64,000 nt of DNA, taken from contig NZ_AP027291.1 in NCBI RefSeq assembly GCF_030295745.1, positions 1,240,001 to 1,304,000 on the forward strand, read 5' to 3'. How positions within the stretch are numbered: the first letter of the stretch is position 1; each line of letters starts with the position of its first letter. This document shows positions 46,823-54,345 of the stretch, one piece after another. Position numbers and translations under genes: made by a program. Origin of the DNA: Mycolicibacterium sp. TUM20985 (lineage in GTDB: Bacteria > Actinomycetota > Actinomycetes > Mycobacteriales > Mycobacteriaceae). A model generated the notes under the pieces. It saw nothing but the letters and a program-made list of their open reading frames with translations. It was not told where the DNA came from and ran no database searches.

Positions 46823-48019
46823 CTAGACGTCGTACTCCCAGGAGTCGGGCGCCGAGTGGCGGGGCCGACGCGGCGTCGTGCGGTGCTCGGTCCGCGACTC
46901 GCCTTCGTCTGCCCCGCGGTAACGCACGCGCGACACCGGGTGGTGTGTGCCATTGCTGCCGTTGGTCCGGTTGCTCGGCGGGGGATCGTAGGCTTCGTAG
47001 TCCGCTGACCGAGGCCGCCGCGGTGCGCGTTCCGGCCGGTCGTAGCGCTCCTGCGGTCGCTCGCGCGGGCCATTCCTACGGTCGAGCGGAGGCAAGGGCC
47101 GACGATCCCGAGGTTCGCGATCACGATCGCGGTCGCGGTCGCGATCGCGGGGGTCACGGTCGCGCGGTTCGCCCGAGCGTGGGCGTGGGCGGCGCCGCGG
47201 CTCGGCGGGTGGATCGACCGGAGGGGTGTTGCGCCGTCGCGGCCGGCTGCCCGCGGGCTCGTCGAGTTCGGTCTCCGGTGGACGGGAATGCCGCGAGCGT
47301 CGCGAACCCGTACCCGTACCCGTACCCGCTGCCGCGCCCGCCGACCGTTGCGCGCCGGAGCCCGGCGGGCGCGGGTTCCGACGTGGTGCGCGTGGCGACT
47401 CGTCGTCCATGGCGCTGGCTGCCGCCTTCCCCGCGGTAGCGGCCGTCGCGGCGGCGCGTGTGGTCGCGGTGCGGCTGCTGCGGCGCGGCTTGGTGCCCGC
47501 GCCGCTCTCCTTGGGGGTTGCGGTTGCGGGTACCTCTTCGGGCGCGTCGAGCGTCGCGTCGGTGTCCTTCGGTGTCGCCCGACGCGCCGCGGCGCCCAGG
47601 TACCACCGGATCATGCCGATCAGCAGCACCGTCGCGGAGGTGAAGAACATCAGCGGGAACCGCTCGATCAGCGGGTAGCCGCAGTTGATCAGCGTGTCCT
47701 TGATGCCGGTGAACGTGCTGCCGGTAATGACGAAGTACGCGAACGGCACGGCCACGAACAGAATCAGCGGCGGCTGAATCACCGCGGTGAAGATTCCCGA
47801 CTGCCGCACCGCGACGACCGCGGCCACGCAACCGAGGACGTAGCACGTTGCGAACACCGCACCGAGTGCGTCGCTGCCGCTTCCAGCGTCGTAGGCGACG
47901 CCCAGGGCGGTGACGACGACTGCCACGATCGCGGCCGCCCACCAGGGGATTCCGGGGACGCGAGGCAGCGCCGATCGATGGTCGGCGGCCACCGCCGACC
48001 GTCCGCGCAGTCCTGACAC
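46823..48019 (-). CDS. DUF6542 membrane protein with Arg/Asp-rich tail
   Basis: Protein of 398 aa matching Rv1111c. Four helices lie in the first 150 residues (GIPWWAAAIVAVVVTALGVAY; FTAVIQPPLILFVAVPFAYF). The remaining 250 residues are disordered, rich in Arg, Pro and Asp, with an RD-dipeptide run (DRDPRDRDRDRDRDRE). GTG 48019 lies 6 nt after TACGGT; a longer frame upstream is non-coding. Function unknown. Confidence 0.8.
   Translation of the reverse strand: MSGLRGRSAVAADHRSALPRVPGIPWWAAAIVAVVVTALGVAYDAGSGSDALGAVFATCYVLGCVAAVVAVRQSGIFTAVIQPPLILFVAVPFAYFVITGSTFTGIKDTLINCGYPLIERFPLMFFTSATVLLIGMIRWYLGAAARRATPKDTDATLDAPEEVPATATPKESGAGTKPRRSSRTATTRAAATAATAGKAAASAMDDESPRAPRRNPRPPGSGAQRSAGAAAGTGTGTGSRRSRHSRPPETELDEPAGSRPRRRNTPPVDPPAEPRRRPRPRSGEPRDRDPRDRDRDRDRDREPRDRRPLPPLDRRNGPRERPQERYDRPERAPRRPRSADYEAYDPPPSNRTNGSNGTHHPVSRVRYRGADEGESRTEHRTTPRRPRHSAPDSWEYDV
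47110..47165 (-). repeat. Tandem hexamer run coding Arg-Asp repeats
   Basis: Units of GATCGC and GGTCGC alternate in the coding region of the DUF6542 tail. A slippage-prone microsatellite. Confidence 0.65.
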
Positions 48020-48025
48020 ACGTCG

Positions 48026-48031
48026 ACCGTA
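48026..48031 (-). promoter_or_regulatory. -10 box, leaderless promoter of the DUF6542 gene
   Basis: TACGGT (minus strand) lies 6 nt before GTG 48019. Confidence 0.5.
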
Positions 48032-48088
48032 CCGGCAATCGCGCGAAGCGCGGTGACAGCACGCGCCGTCGTGCCCGAGCGAGGCGCC

Positions 48089-48094
48089 TAGACT
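48089..48094 (+). promoter_or_regulatory. Putative -10 box of ychF
   Basis: TAGACT lies 9 nt before GTG 48104. Confidence 0.4.
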
Positions 48095-48103
48095 ATCCAA
48101 TCC

Positions 48104-49177
48104 GTGGGCCTCAACCTCGGAATCGTCGGATTACCCAATGTCGGCAAGTCAACGCTCTTCAACGCGTTGACGCGCAATGACGTACTCGCCGCCAACTACC
48201 CGTTCGCCACCATCGAGCCGAACGAGGGCGTGGTCGCGCTGCCCGATCCGCGGCTCGACAAGCTGGCCAAGATCTTCTCGTCGGAGAAGACGGTGCCCGC
48301 ACCGGTGACGTTCGTGGACATCGCGGGCATCGTGAAGGGGGCGTCGGAGGGGGCGGGGCTCGGCAACAAGTTCCTGGCCAATATCCGCGAATGCGACGCC
48401 ATCTGCCAGGTGGTCCGGGTGTTCGCCGATGACGACGTCGTGCACGTCGACGGCAAGGTCGACCCCAAGTCCGACATCGAGGTCATCGAGACCGAGCTGA
48501 TCCTGGCTGATCTGCAGACGCTGGAGAAGGCCGTGCCCCGCCTGGAGAAGGAGGCGCGAAACAACAAGGATCGCAAGCCGATTCACGAGGCGGCGGTGGC
48601 TGCGCAGGCGACGCTCGACGGGGGCACCACGCTGTTCGCGGCGGGTGTCGACGTCTCGGTGCTGCGCGAGTTGAACCTGATGACCACCAAGCCGTTCCTG
48701 TACGTCTTCAACGCCGACGAGTCGGTGCTCACCGACGAGGCCCGCAAGGCCGAACTACGCGATCTGGTCGCGCCCGCCGATGCGGTGTTCCTCGACGCGA
48801 AGATCGAAGCCGAGCTTCAGGAACTCGACGACGAGTCGGCGGCCGAGCTGCTGGAGTCGATCGGTCAGACCGAGAAGGGGTTGGATGCGCTGGCGCGGGC
48901 CGGCTTCCATACGCTCGCGCTGCAGACCTATCTCACTGCAGGGCCCAAGGAGTCGCGCGCCTGGACCATTCATCGCGGGGACACCGCACCCAAGGCCGCC
49001 GGGGTCATCCACACCGACTTCGAGAAGGGCTTCATCAAGGCCGAGATCGTCTCCTTCGACGACCTGGTGGCCGCCGGGTCGATGGCCGCGGCGAAGTCGG
49101 CGGGCAAGGTGCGCATGGAGGGCAAGGACTACGTGATGGCCGACGGTGACGTGGTGGAGTTCCGGTTCAACGTCTAG
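48104..49177 (+). CDS. ychF: Redox-regulated ATPase/GTPase YchF
   Basis: Obg-family ATPase of 357 aa, orthologue of Rv1112, which binds ribosomes and responds to oxidative stress. G1 GLPNVGKSTLFNAL, FVDIAGIVKGASEGAGLGN, a coiled-coil arm and the C-terminal TGS domain ending YVMADGDVVEFRFNV. Complete. Its last 36 bp, including the stop, are repeated at 49862-49897 and, less exactly, at 51131-51165; a 21-bp part is repeated in tandem at 49183. The 3' end therefore looks like an insertion target. Confidence 0.95.
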   Translation: MGLNLGIVGLPNVGKSTLFNALTRNDVLAANYPFATIEPNEGVVALPDPRLDKLAKIFSSEKTVPAPVTFVDIAGIVKGASEGAGLGNKFLANIRECDAICQVVRVFADDDVVHVDGKVDPKSDIEVIETELILADLQTLEKAVPRLEKEARNNKDRKPIHEAAVAAQATLDGGTTLFAAGVDVSVLRELNLMTTKPFLYVFNADESVLTDEARKAELRDLVAPADAVFLDAKIEAELQELDDESAAELLESIGQTEKGLDALARAGFHTLALQTYLTAGPKESRAWTIHRGDTAPKAAGVIHTDFEKGFIKAEIVSFDDLVAAGSMAAAKSAGKVRMEGKDYVMADGDVVEFRFNV

Positions 49178-49178
49178 G
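49143..49178 (+). repeat. ychF 3' tail, copy 1 (within the gene)
   Basis: The reference copy, coding GDVVEFRFNV and the stop. A tandem partial copy (19 of 21 bases) follows at 49183-49203. Confidence 0.8.
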
Positions 49179-49182
49179 CGAA

Positions 49183-49203
49183 TTCCCGTTCAACGTCTCG
49201 GCG
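49183..49203 (+). repeat. Partial tandem copy of the ychF tail
   Basis: TTCCCGTTCAACGTCTCGGC matches 49160-49180 with two mismatches, 23 bp further on. Its in-frame stop is lost. Confidence 0.7.
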
Positions 49204-49806
49204 TCACCGGGCGCGCAGGGCGAGAGCGGCGTGCGGTCTGACTTCATCTGTACCTGGTCGTCGTAGGCGATCTACCACTACGAACCCCGCCGCTGACAGC
49301 GTCGCTGACATCTCGTCGACGGGCCAGCGATAGGCGGTTGTGACCTTGTGCTCGAAGGGCTCGACGTCCTCGCCTTCGAAGAAGCCGACCACGAGAGTTC
49401 CGTTGTCGGACAACGCCGTATGGAATGTGCGGAGAACGTCTCCGACGATGCCGGGTTCACAGTGGATCAGGGAGTACCAAGCGAGGATCCCGCCGAGGGA
49501 ACCGTCCGGCAGGTCGAGCGAGCACATCGAGCCGACAGAGAACTCGACCTCGGGCCAGTTCGCGCGGGCGCTTTCGATGAACGCAGGTACCAGATCGATC
49601 CCGATTGTCTTGAGCCCGAGATCCGTCAAGTATCCGGTCAGGTGGCCAGGTCCGCAGCCGGCATCGAGAATCGTCCCGGCACATCGTCCGAAGTGCCGTT
49701 CGAGGAACCGGAGATCGTCAGGATGGACGTGAGTGACGGCGCAGAACATCCGTGTGTACGCGTCGGACACCTCCGTGTAGCGGCGCCTGACGACGGCGTG
49801 CGTCAT
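49204..49806 (-). CDS. Class I SAM-dependent methyltransferase
   Basis: Protein of 200 aa with the Rossmann methyltransferase motifs ILDAGCGPGHLTGYL (motif I), IGIDLVPAFIESARANWP and GGILAWYSLIHCEPG. Substrate unknown. ATG 49806 was chosen because TAAGGT lies 7 nt upstream; ATG 49857 or GTG 49863 would run into the copied ychF tail. It is the only gene between ychF and the second tail copy. Confidence 0.82.
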   Translation of the reverse strand: MTHAVVRRRYTEVSDAYTRMFCAVTHVHPDDLRFLERHFGRCAGTILDAGCGPGHLTGYLTDLGLKTIGIDLVPAFIESARANWPEVEFSVGSMCSLDLPDGSLGGILAWYSLIHCEPGIVGDVLRTFHTALSDNGTLVVGFFEGEDVEPFEHKVTTAYRWPVDEMSATLSAAGFVVVDRLRRPGTDEVRPHAALALRAR

Positions 49807-49813
49807 GAAGGCA

Positions 49814-49819
49814 ACCTTA
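49814..49819 (-). promoter_or_regulatory. -10 box, leaderless promoter of the methyltransferase gene
   Basis: TAAGGT (minus strand) lies 7 nt before ATG 49806. Confidence 0.45.
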
Positions 49820-49861
49820 GACGTCGCGTCCGCTCGTGCATGACTGGTGACGTTCATCGAC

Positions 49862-49897
49862 ACGGTGACGTAGTGGAGTTCCGCTTCAACGTGTAGG
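49862..49897 (+). repeat. Displaced ychF 3' tail, copy 2
   Basis: 33 of 36 bases match copy 1. All three differences are at third codon positions and keep HGDVVEFRFNV plus TAG. Confidence 0.85.
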
Positions 49898-50176
49898 TAG
49901 GCCCGTCAGCGCCTGATTCGCTCTCCCCGGTGCGCAAGGGGTACGCGCTGAATTCTGCGTAGAGGTCGCTTGCTGCCTGTCGCGTACGGTCATTGGCGTC
50001 GGGCCACGGAACGAGGGCCACGGCCGGTCAAACTGGGCCGCACGGTGGGGGGCCGCGAGGCCACTGCGACGGCGCTACGCGAGCTGGTGGACGCAGGGTG
50101 GCGAAGGTCGGATCTTCGACGAGTAACACGTTGACGTTTCCCGAATGTTCAGTGAGGACGCGTCTCGGCGGTCAGG
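49898..50176. other. 280-bp gap with a possible gene remnant
   Basis: No complete gene is convincing. On the plus strand about 50022-50130 reads VKLGRTVGGREATATALREL with a plausible amino-acid mix, ending in a stop after SDLRRVTR, but without a usable start. It may be the end of a deleted gene. Confidence 0.3.
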
Positions 50177-50632
50177 CTAGTTCGGCTCGACGACCGCTTT
50201 GATTCGTTCCAAGGTTGTCGTCATGTCGCGGATGTTTCGCCTGCGACGTAGCTCGCCGAGTAAGAACTGGAGGATATGCGGCATCCCAAAGTCCTTGACC
50301 CAGAACGACTCCGTGACGTCCGTGCCAGTCGGCGTGGGACTGAATCGGTAGTGCCAGTTGTTGACTGGTTTGTTGCCGAGCAGTACTTGGAAGCCGAACT
50401 CTCGCCCTGGCTCGCAGGCGGTCACCCGACAAGTCGTCCAGTACACGGGGCCGATTTCGTTTCGTTTGACGTGTCCTCGAAAACGCGCCCCGACAGCGGG
50501 TCCGGTTGCTCCGTCTAGCCATTCGGCCTCGAACGTCTCTGGGGAGAACCGGCCGGTGTTGCGGACATCGGCAACCACATTCCAGATGTCCTCCGCCGGT
50601 GCGTCCATGTGCACCGTTACTGATTCTCGCAT
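50177..50632 (-). CDS. SRPBCC (START-like) family protein
   Basis: Protein of 151 aa with the polyketide cyclase/dehydrase-like lipid-binding fold: TVHMDAPAEDIWNVVADVRN at the start, EWLDGATGPAVGARFRG, and SFWVKDFGMPHILQFL with the long C-terminal helix. Such proteins bind hydrophobic ligands; no catalytic role can be assigned. It lies in the accessory block between tail copies 2 and 3. Confidence 0.78.
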   Translation of the reverse strand: MRESVTVHMDAPAEDIWNVVADVRNTGRFSPETFEAEWLDGATGPAVGARFRGHVKRNEIGPVYWTTCRVTACEPGREFGFQVLLGNKPVNNWHYRFSPTPTGTDVTESFWVKDFGMPHILQFLLGELRRRRNIRDMTTTLERIKAVVEPN

Positions 50633-50782
50633 CGGCGAAGCATAGCCAGCCTAGGTATACTTACCGCCACTGACACCCAGAGTTGGCGCGTCGACTAGCT
50701 ACCGACTGAGCCGTTGGTGTCGACCGCGTAGGACGGCCCAAGGAACCGCCGCACCATCTGAAACTGGCGTTCACATGACACC
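50633..50782. other. 150-bp spacer, nothing recognised
   Basis: No open frame of note and no clear repeat. CCTAGGTATAC just upstream of the SRPBCC gene is AT-richer and might hold its promoter. Confidence 0.3.
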
Positions 50783-51079
50783 TCAGTCGAAGGGCGGCCG
50801 AACGGCGGCGATCTCGTAGGCTTGCACGTCGTCCGCAACCATGGGTATCCCGATGTCAGGCGCATGTGCCACTGCTCGCCACGCCTGTACGTGGTCCCAC
50901 GATTCCCAGCGCTCGTAGTTGTACACCCGGCAGGGGTCCGAGGGGTCGGGGGTGATGGCTACGTCGAGGCAGCCCGGCGCCCGTCGTGCACGTGCAATCA
51001 GATCTTGCATTCCGGTTACGAAGGCGTCGCGCTGGCCGCTTGGCACTTCGACGTGGCCTGCGATGATGAGCATGTTCAT
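50783..51079 (-). CDS. Antibiotic biosynthesis monooxygenase (ABM) domain protein
   Basis: Protein of 98 aa with the ABM ferredoxin-like fold: MNMLIIAGHVEVPSGQRDAF, the helix MQDLIARARRAPGCLDVAIT, and RVYNYERWESWDHVQAW. Small quinol or haem-like substrates are typical of the family. In M. tuberculosis Rv1117, near the same place, is also an ABM-like protein as I recall. ATG 51079 was used; ATG 51073 is possible. Confidence 0.78.
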   Translation of the reverse strand: MNMLIIAGHVEVPSGQRDAFVTGMQDLIARARRAPGCLDVAITPDPSDPCRVYNYERWESWDHVQAWRAVAHAPDIGIPMVADDVQAYEIAAVRPPFD

Positions 51080-51130
51080 GTCAGTTCAGACCGGCTGGCG
51101 GGCGACATCTCATCGCGGAGTACGCATTGC

Positions 51131-51165
51131 ATCGCGACGTGGTGGAGTACCACTTCGACGTGTAG
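51131..51165 (+). repeat. Displaced ychF 3' tail, copy 3
   Basis: 25 of 30 bases (51136-51165) match copy 1. It still reads as DVVEYHFDV plus TAG, so the frame is kept although three residues differ. Confidence 0.7.
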
Positions 51166-51214
51166 TCAAGGGCAAGCCGACTGCTCCGCAGCGCGGCAGT
51201 CGATGGCCGACATG

Positions 51215-51990
51215 TCATCCTCGCGCGAGATCTTGGGCGGCCGCCGCGAGGATCTCGTCGGCGTGACTTACGGCAATGAAGTGGCCACCACCGGTGACCG
51301 GATGCCAGACGGCTCCCGGCGTCTCGTCCGCCACACGCCGGTTGATGATCTCGGGAACCAGGGTGTCCGCGCTGCCTTGCCAGAAGTGCACCGGGCGCTG
51401 CACCACGGTCATGTCGAAAGGCCATGCGGCGTAGAGCATCGTGGCATCGAGCACCAGTCCATCTGCGCCCTGCCGGAAGCACTCTTGGCTCGCCGCCAAG
51501 AATGCGTCGAACACCCTCTCGTCGGCCAGCACGTCTCGATCCGAGGCGCTGACGGCTTTCTGGATCGCCTCCGCGTAGCGCCTCCCGAAGTGTTTGGCGC
51601 TCATGCCAACAACTTCGTACATGAGACGGAAGCCCGCGTGGAAGTGAAGCGCAAGCCGACCGCCCAGCGCGTCGGCGCCATTCAGGTGCTTCGCGGCCCA
51701 GTTCGGGCCAAACGTTCCATAGTTGCCGCCCGCGATGCAGGCGACATGGACTAGGCGCGCGGGCTCCAGATAGGCCGCCGCGGCGAGTGCCCACGGCCCA
51801 CCCACGGACCACCCGGTCACCGCGAACATTCGCGCTTCGAAGTAGCCGGCCAACACCGCTAGGTCCGCCGCCCACGACTCGAAGGTGCGGTGGGCCCCGC
51901 CGGGGGTCCCCGACTTCCAAATAGGCGACCGTCCGGTCGTCGATGCGGGTGCTTCCCTCGGTGGGCGGTCCATGGGGCCCACAGTCGAGC
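51215..51990 (-). pseudogene. Alpha/beta hydrolase with internal deletion and frameshift
   Basis: The C-terminal two thirds are a normal hydrolase: FESWAADLAVLAGYF, nucleophile elbow FAVTGWSVGGPWAL and GGGHFIAVSHADEI. In front, the expected start is found in another frame (TRIDDRTVAYLEVGDPRRG, minus strand about 51905-51960). The stretch that should carry the HGTP-type oxyanion segment and the first core strands is missing where the frames join, near 51892-51900. The open frame simply runs on into unrelated residues. It is probably a dead gene, unless a shorter product is used. Confidence 0.65.
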
Positions 51991-52078
51991 GCATGTGGTC
52001 GTCGGCGGGCCGGCTGCCGCGGCGCATCGCCCGACGGAATTCCCCGGAGGCCATTAGTGGCCGAGGTGAGGCTCCGCC

Positions 52079-52420
52079 GTGACCTCGACGCGACTGCGAC
52101 GAGGAACGCTCGTCGTTATGGCCGCAATCGAGGTGATCTATCTGTTGGCGGCAACTCTCTGGATCGCCGTGGTGCTGGCCGCCGTGTGCATCGGGTACCG
52201 CTTCTTCACGAGGTATCGCGGTAGGCGTCGGCAGATCAGCCGAGTGCTCGACATCATGCTGATGCCCGTCCGGTTGCGCACCTGGCGGGGCCCACGCTCG
52301 GGCTTCCGCTGGCACGTCGAGCAGGTATTGGCCGGCGTCTTGCCCGGTGCTCTCGACGCGCCGCCGCGGCGGACCGGGCGCGGGTCCAGGCAGGCCTATC
52401 GGTGGCAGCGTCCGTGGTGA
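52079..52420 (+). CDS. Possible small single-TM protein
   Basis: A frame of 113 aa with one good helix (VIYLLAATLWIAVVLAAVCIG) followed by a basic Arg-rich tail (YRGRRRQISRVLDIMLMPVR). An internal ATG at 52118 would give 100 aa. No family is recognised and no Shine-Dalgarno is clear. It lies in the accessory zone and may be spurious. Confidence 0.35.
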   Translation: MTSTRLRRGTLVVMAAIEVIYLLAATLWIAVVLAAVCIGYRFFTRYRGRRRQISRVLDIMLMPVRLRTWRGPRSGFRWHVEQVLAGVLPGALDAPPRRTGRGSRQAYRWQRPW

Positions 52421-52769
52421 GCGGGACCACCCGGGTCGTTGCCTTTCCTGCAATTGAAAGATGAAGTCCCTGGACCGGTGGCCTGGCGAGCGAAGGTCGG
52501 TCCGTAGCTAGACGATGGCGAAAGTGCTGCGCGGGTCTCCAAAAGATGGTCCAATGATGCATCCGTCACGGCTGGGGCTGACTACCAAGTCCGCCTTCCG
52601 TTGAGATTGCGGAGCCGTTCGACGATGCCCATCGGGGGTATTGCACACCCGTCGGCGGCGACGCCCCGGCTGTGACGGTTCCGCTGCCCGGTCTAGGGGT
52701 CTGCTCATCGTCCGGTCACGTCAGCAGCCTTGCCCACGATCCATCGTTGGCTGAATTCAGCATTGGCTG
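52421..52769. other. 349-bp intergenic stretch
   Basis: No convincing gene on either strand. Its right end holds the 12-bp palindrome and the promoter of the metal-sensor gene; the remainder shows nothing I can assign. Confidence 0.4.
52750..52761. promoter_or_regulatory. Candidate operator of the CmtR-like repressor
   Basis: GCTGAATTCAGC is a perfect 12-bp palindrome 8 bp in front of the -10 box TACTAT (52770-52775), a usual place for autoregulation by ArsR/SmtB-type repressors. Confidence 0.5.
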
Positions 52770-52775
52770 TACTAT
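52770..52775 (+). promoter_or_regulatory. -10 box, leaderless promoter of the metal-sensor operon
   Basis: TACTAT lies 7 nt before GTG 52783. Confidence 0.5.
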
Positions 52776-52782
52776 CCTTCTC

Positions 52783-53103
52783 GTGCAGAGTTTGGTGGAA
52801 CGCGACGCGCTGGCGCGCTTCGGTTACGCATTGTCCGATGCGACACGTGCCCTGATCCTGTTGCGACTTCGCGACGGTGGACACTATCCGTCCGAGCTGG
52901 CTGAGAGCATGGGTGTCTCGCGGCAAATCGTGTCAAATCACCTTGCCTGCCTTCGTGGTTGCGGTCTCGTCGTGGCGAAGCGCGATGGGCGTCGCAGTCG
53001 CTACGAGCTGGCCGATCCGCGCATCCGTCATGCGCTGGACGACCTCGTCGGGCTGGTGCTCGTGGTCGACCCGGCCTGCTGCGTCGAGCAGGGCTGTCCC
53101 TGA
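52783..53103 (+). CDS. ArsR/SmtB metal-sensing repressor, CmtR-like
   Basis: Repressor of 106 aa. The winged helix-turn-helix is YPSELAESMGVSRQIVSNHL followed by GRRSRYELADPRI. Cys56 and Cys60 in SNHLACLRGCGLVV match the Cd/Pb ligands Cys57 and Cys61 of M. tuberculosis CmtR, and the tail DPACCVEQGCP can supply the third ligand. It probably controls itself and the following efflux gene, whose ATG overlaps this stop (TGATG). GTG 52783 was chosen from the promoter; the frame upstream is open. Confidence 0.85.
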   Translation: MQSLVERDALARFGYALSDATRALILLRLRDGGHYPSELAESMGVSRQIVSNHLACLRGCGLVVAKRDGRRSRYELADPRIRHALDDLVGLVLVVDPACCVEQGCP

Positions 53104-53750
53104 TGGTCGTGAACCTCGGTCCGACGGCTGAGCGACGGCACGTGCTGTCCCGCCGGATCCGCCTGTTGGTCGCCGCGACGATTACCTACAACGTCATCGA
53201 GGCCGTCATCGCCCTAGGCGAGGGCACCCGCGTGTCCTCGACGGCGCTGATCGGTTTCGGGCTGGACTCGGTGATCGAGGTGTCGTCCGCGGCGGCGGTG
53301 GCATGGCAGTTCTCGGCCAAGGATCCAAAGGCGCGCGAGAAGGTCGCGCTGCGGGTCATCGCGCTGTCGTTCTTCGGACTGGCACTGTTCGTCTCGGTCG
53401 AGTCGGTCCGTTCGCTGGCGGGCCTCGGTGAGGCTCGGCACACGGCGGTCGGAATCACCCTTGCCGCAGTCAGTCTGGTGATCATGCCGGTGCTGTCTCT
53501 GGCGCAGCGCCGGACCGGTCGCGAACTGAGCTCGCTGTCGGCGGTGGCCGATTCGAGGCAGACCATGCTCTGCACCTACCTGTCGGCGGTGCTGCTGATC
53601 GGCCTGTTGCTCAATGGCTTGCTGGGCTGGGCGTGGGCAGACCCGGTTGCAGCCATCGTCATCGCGGGCATCGCCATGCGGGAAGGCGTAGGTGCCTGGC
53701 GAGGCGAAACATGTTGTCCGACGCCGCAGGCCGACTGCTGCGACGAATAG
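53103..53750 (+). CDS. Cation diffusion facilitator-like metal efflux protein
   Basis: Membrane protein of 215 aa with about five or six helices. The metal site segments are SSTALIGFGLDSVIEVSSAA and SAVADSRQTMLCTYLSAVLL, then GWAWADPVAAIVIAG. The tail ends with a Cys cluster (CCPTPQADCCDE) suited to soft metals. It lacks the long cytoplasmic domain of full CDF proteins. Coupled to the CmtR-like gene, so cadmium or lead export is the likely job. Confidence 0.83.
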   Translation: MVVNLGPTAERRHVLSRRIRLLVAATITYNVIEAVIALGEGTRVSSTALIGFGLDSVIEVSSAAAVAWQFSAKDPKAREKVALRVIALSFFGLALFVSVESVRSLAGLGEARHTAVGITLAAVSLVIMPVLSLAQRRTGRELSSLSAVADSRQTMLCTYLSAVLLIGLLLNGLLGWAWADPVAAIVIAGIAMREGVGAWRGETCCPTPQADCCDE

Positions 53751-53828
53751 GCCGCGGCGACGCCGAGACCCTTGAGTCGCGAGGCCAACTCGACGGTTTG
53801 GTGATCTGCGTCACGGGTAGTCACGGAC

Positions 53829-54056
53829 ATGACAACCAGTGGAACCCCGGAATCCTTCACCGTCGAGGTCGAGCAGACCGATCGCGGATTCATGGTCGTG
53901 CACGTCGTCGACGGCGAGCGCAAGCAGATCGAACCGCCCCACCCCGATCGCGAGTCAGCCGAGGCGGCGGCCGCCATTCACACCGGCGCGAGCGATCGGT
54001 GGACGGGCGCAGCCGAAGTGGTATCACCGGATGAACGGCCAGCGGGTACCAGTTAG
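53829..54056 (+). CDS. Small hypothetical protein
   Basis: Protein of 75 aa, acidic and soluble: SFTVEVEQTDRGFMVVHVVD then PHPDRESAEAAAAIHTGASD. It looks like a compact beta-beta-alpha domain. No family recognised. ATG 53829 is the best start. It ends 4 bp from the convergent lipoprotein gene. Confidence 0.55.
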   Translation: MTTSGTPESFTVEVEQTDRGFMVVHVVDGERKQIEPPHPDRESAEAAAAIHTGASDRWTGAAEVVSPDERPAGTS

Positions 54057-54060
54057 CGAG

Positions 54061-54318
54061 TCACTTTGCGTCACCGACGGGCTTGTCGAGATTGCCGTCC
54101 TTGCCGCAGAACGCCAAGGTGCGCTGCGCCGTCGCCTGTACTTCGGAGGTCGACGAGTTCAGACCGTTGCGTTCCTTCAGCATTCGGGCAACCGTCGCGG
54201 CCCGCTCGTCCTGACTCATGCCGACGAAGTCCCGGCAGGTGGAGGACCCGTCACCGTTTGCGGTGCAGCCGGCGAGCGCGACTGCAATGGCGGCCAACGC
54301 CGCAACGGTCCGGTACAT
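54061..54318 (-). CDS. Small lipoprotein with HdeA-like domain
   Basis: Protein of 85 aa. A lipobox is clear: TVAALAAIAVALAGC with the lipidated Cys at residue 18. The mature part has two cysteines (STCRDFVGMSQDERAATVARM and LAFCGKDG) like the HdeA acid-stress family. ATG 54318 lies 6 nt after TAGCGT. It is probably a cell-envelope protein; the role is inferred only from the fold. Confidence 0.75.
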   Translation of the reverse strand: MYRTVAALAAIAVALAGCTANGDGSSTCRDFVGMSQDERAATVARMLKERNGLNSSTSEVQATAQRTLAFCGKDGNLDKPVGDAK

Positions 54319-54324
54319 GGTTCG

Positions 54325-54330
54325 ACGCTA
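54325..54330 (-). promoter_or_regulatory. -10 box, leaderless promoter of the lipoprotein gene
   Basis: TAGCGT (minus strand) lies 6 nt before ATG 54318. Confidence 0.45.
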
Positions 54331-54345
54331 CGGGATGCCCGGCCG

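Noticed and set aside
47110..47165. Regulatory direct repeats
   Set aside because: They are in-frame codons for an Arg-Asp run in the DUF6542 protein tail.
49993..50202. 69-codon plus-strand frame after displaced tail 2
   Set aside because: Gly/Arg-rich composition, no Shine-Dalgarno or -10 box, and another frame in the same stretch looks more protein-like.
49178..54060. Integrase, transposase or phage gene explaining the accessory zone
   Set aside because: All frames were read for recombinase motifs and none was found; only small metabolic, lipid-binding and metal genes are present.
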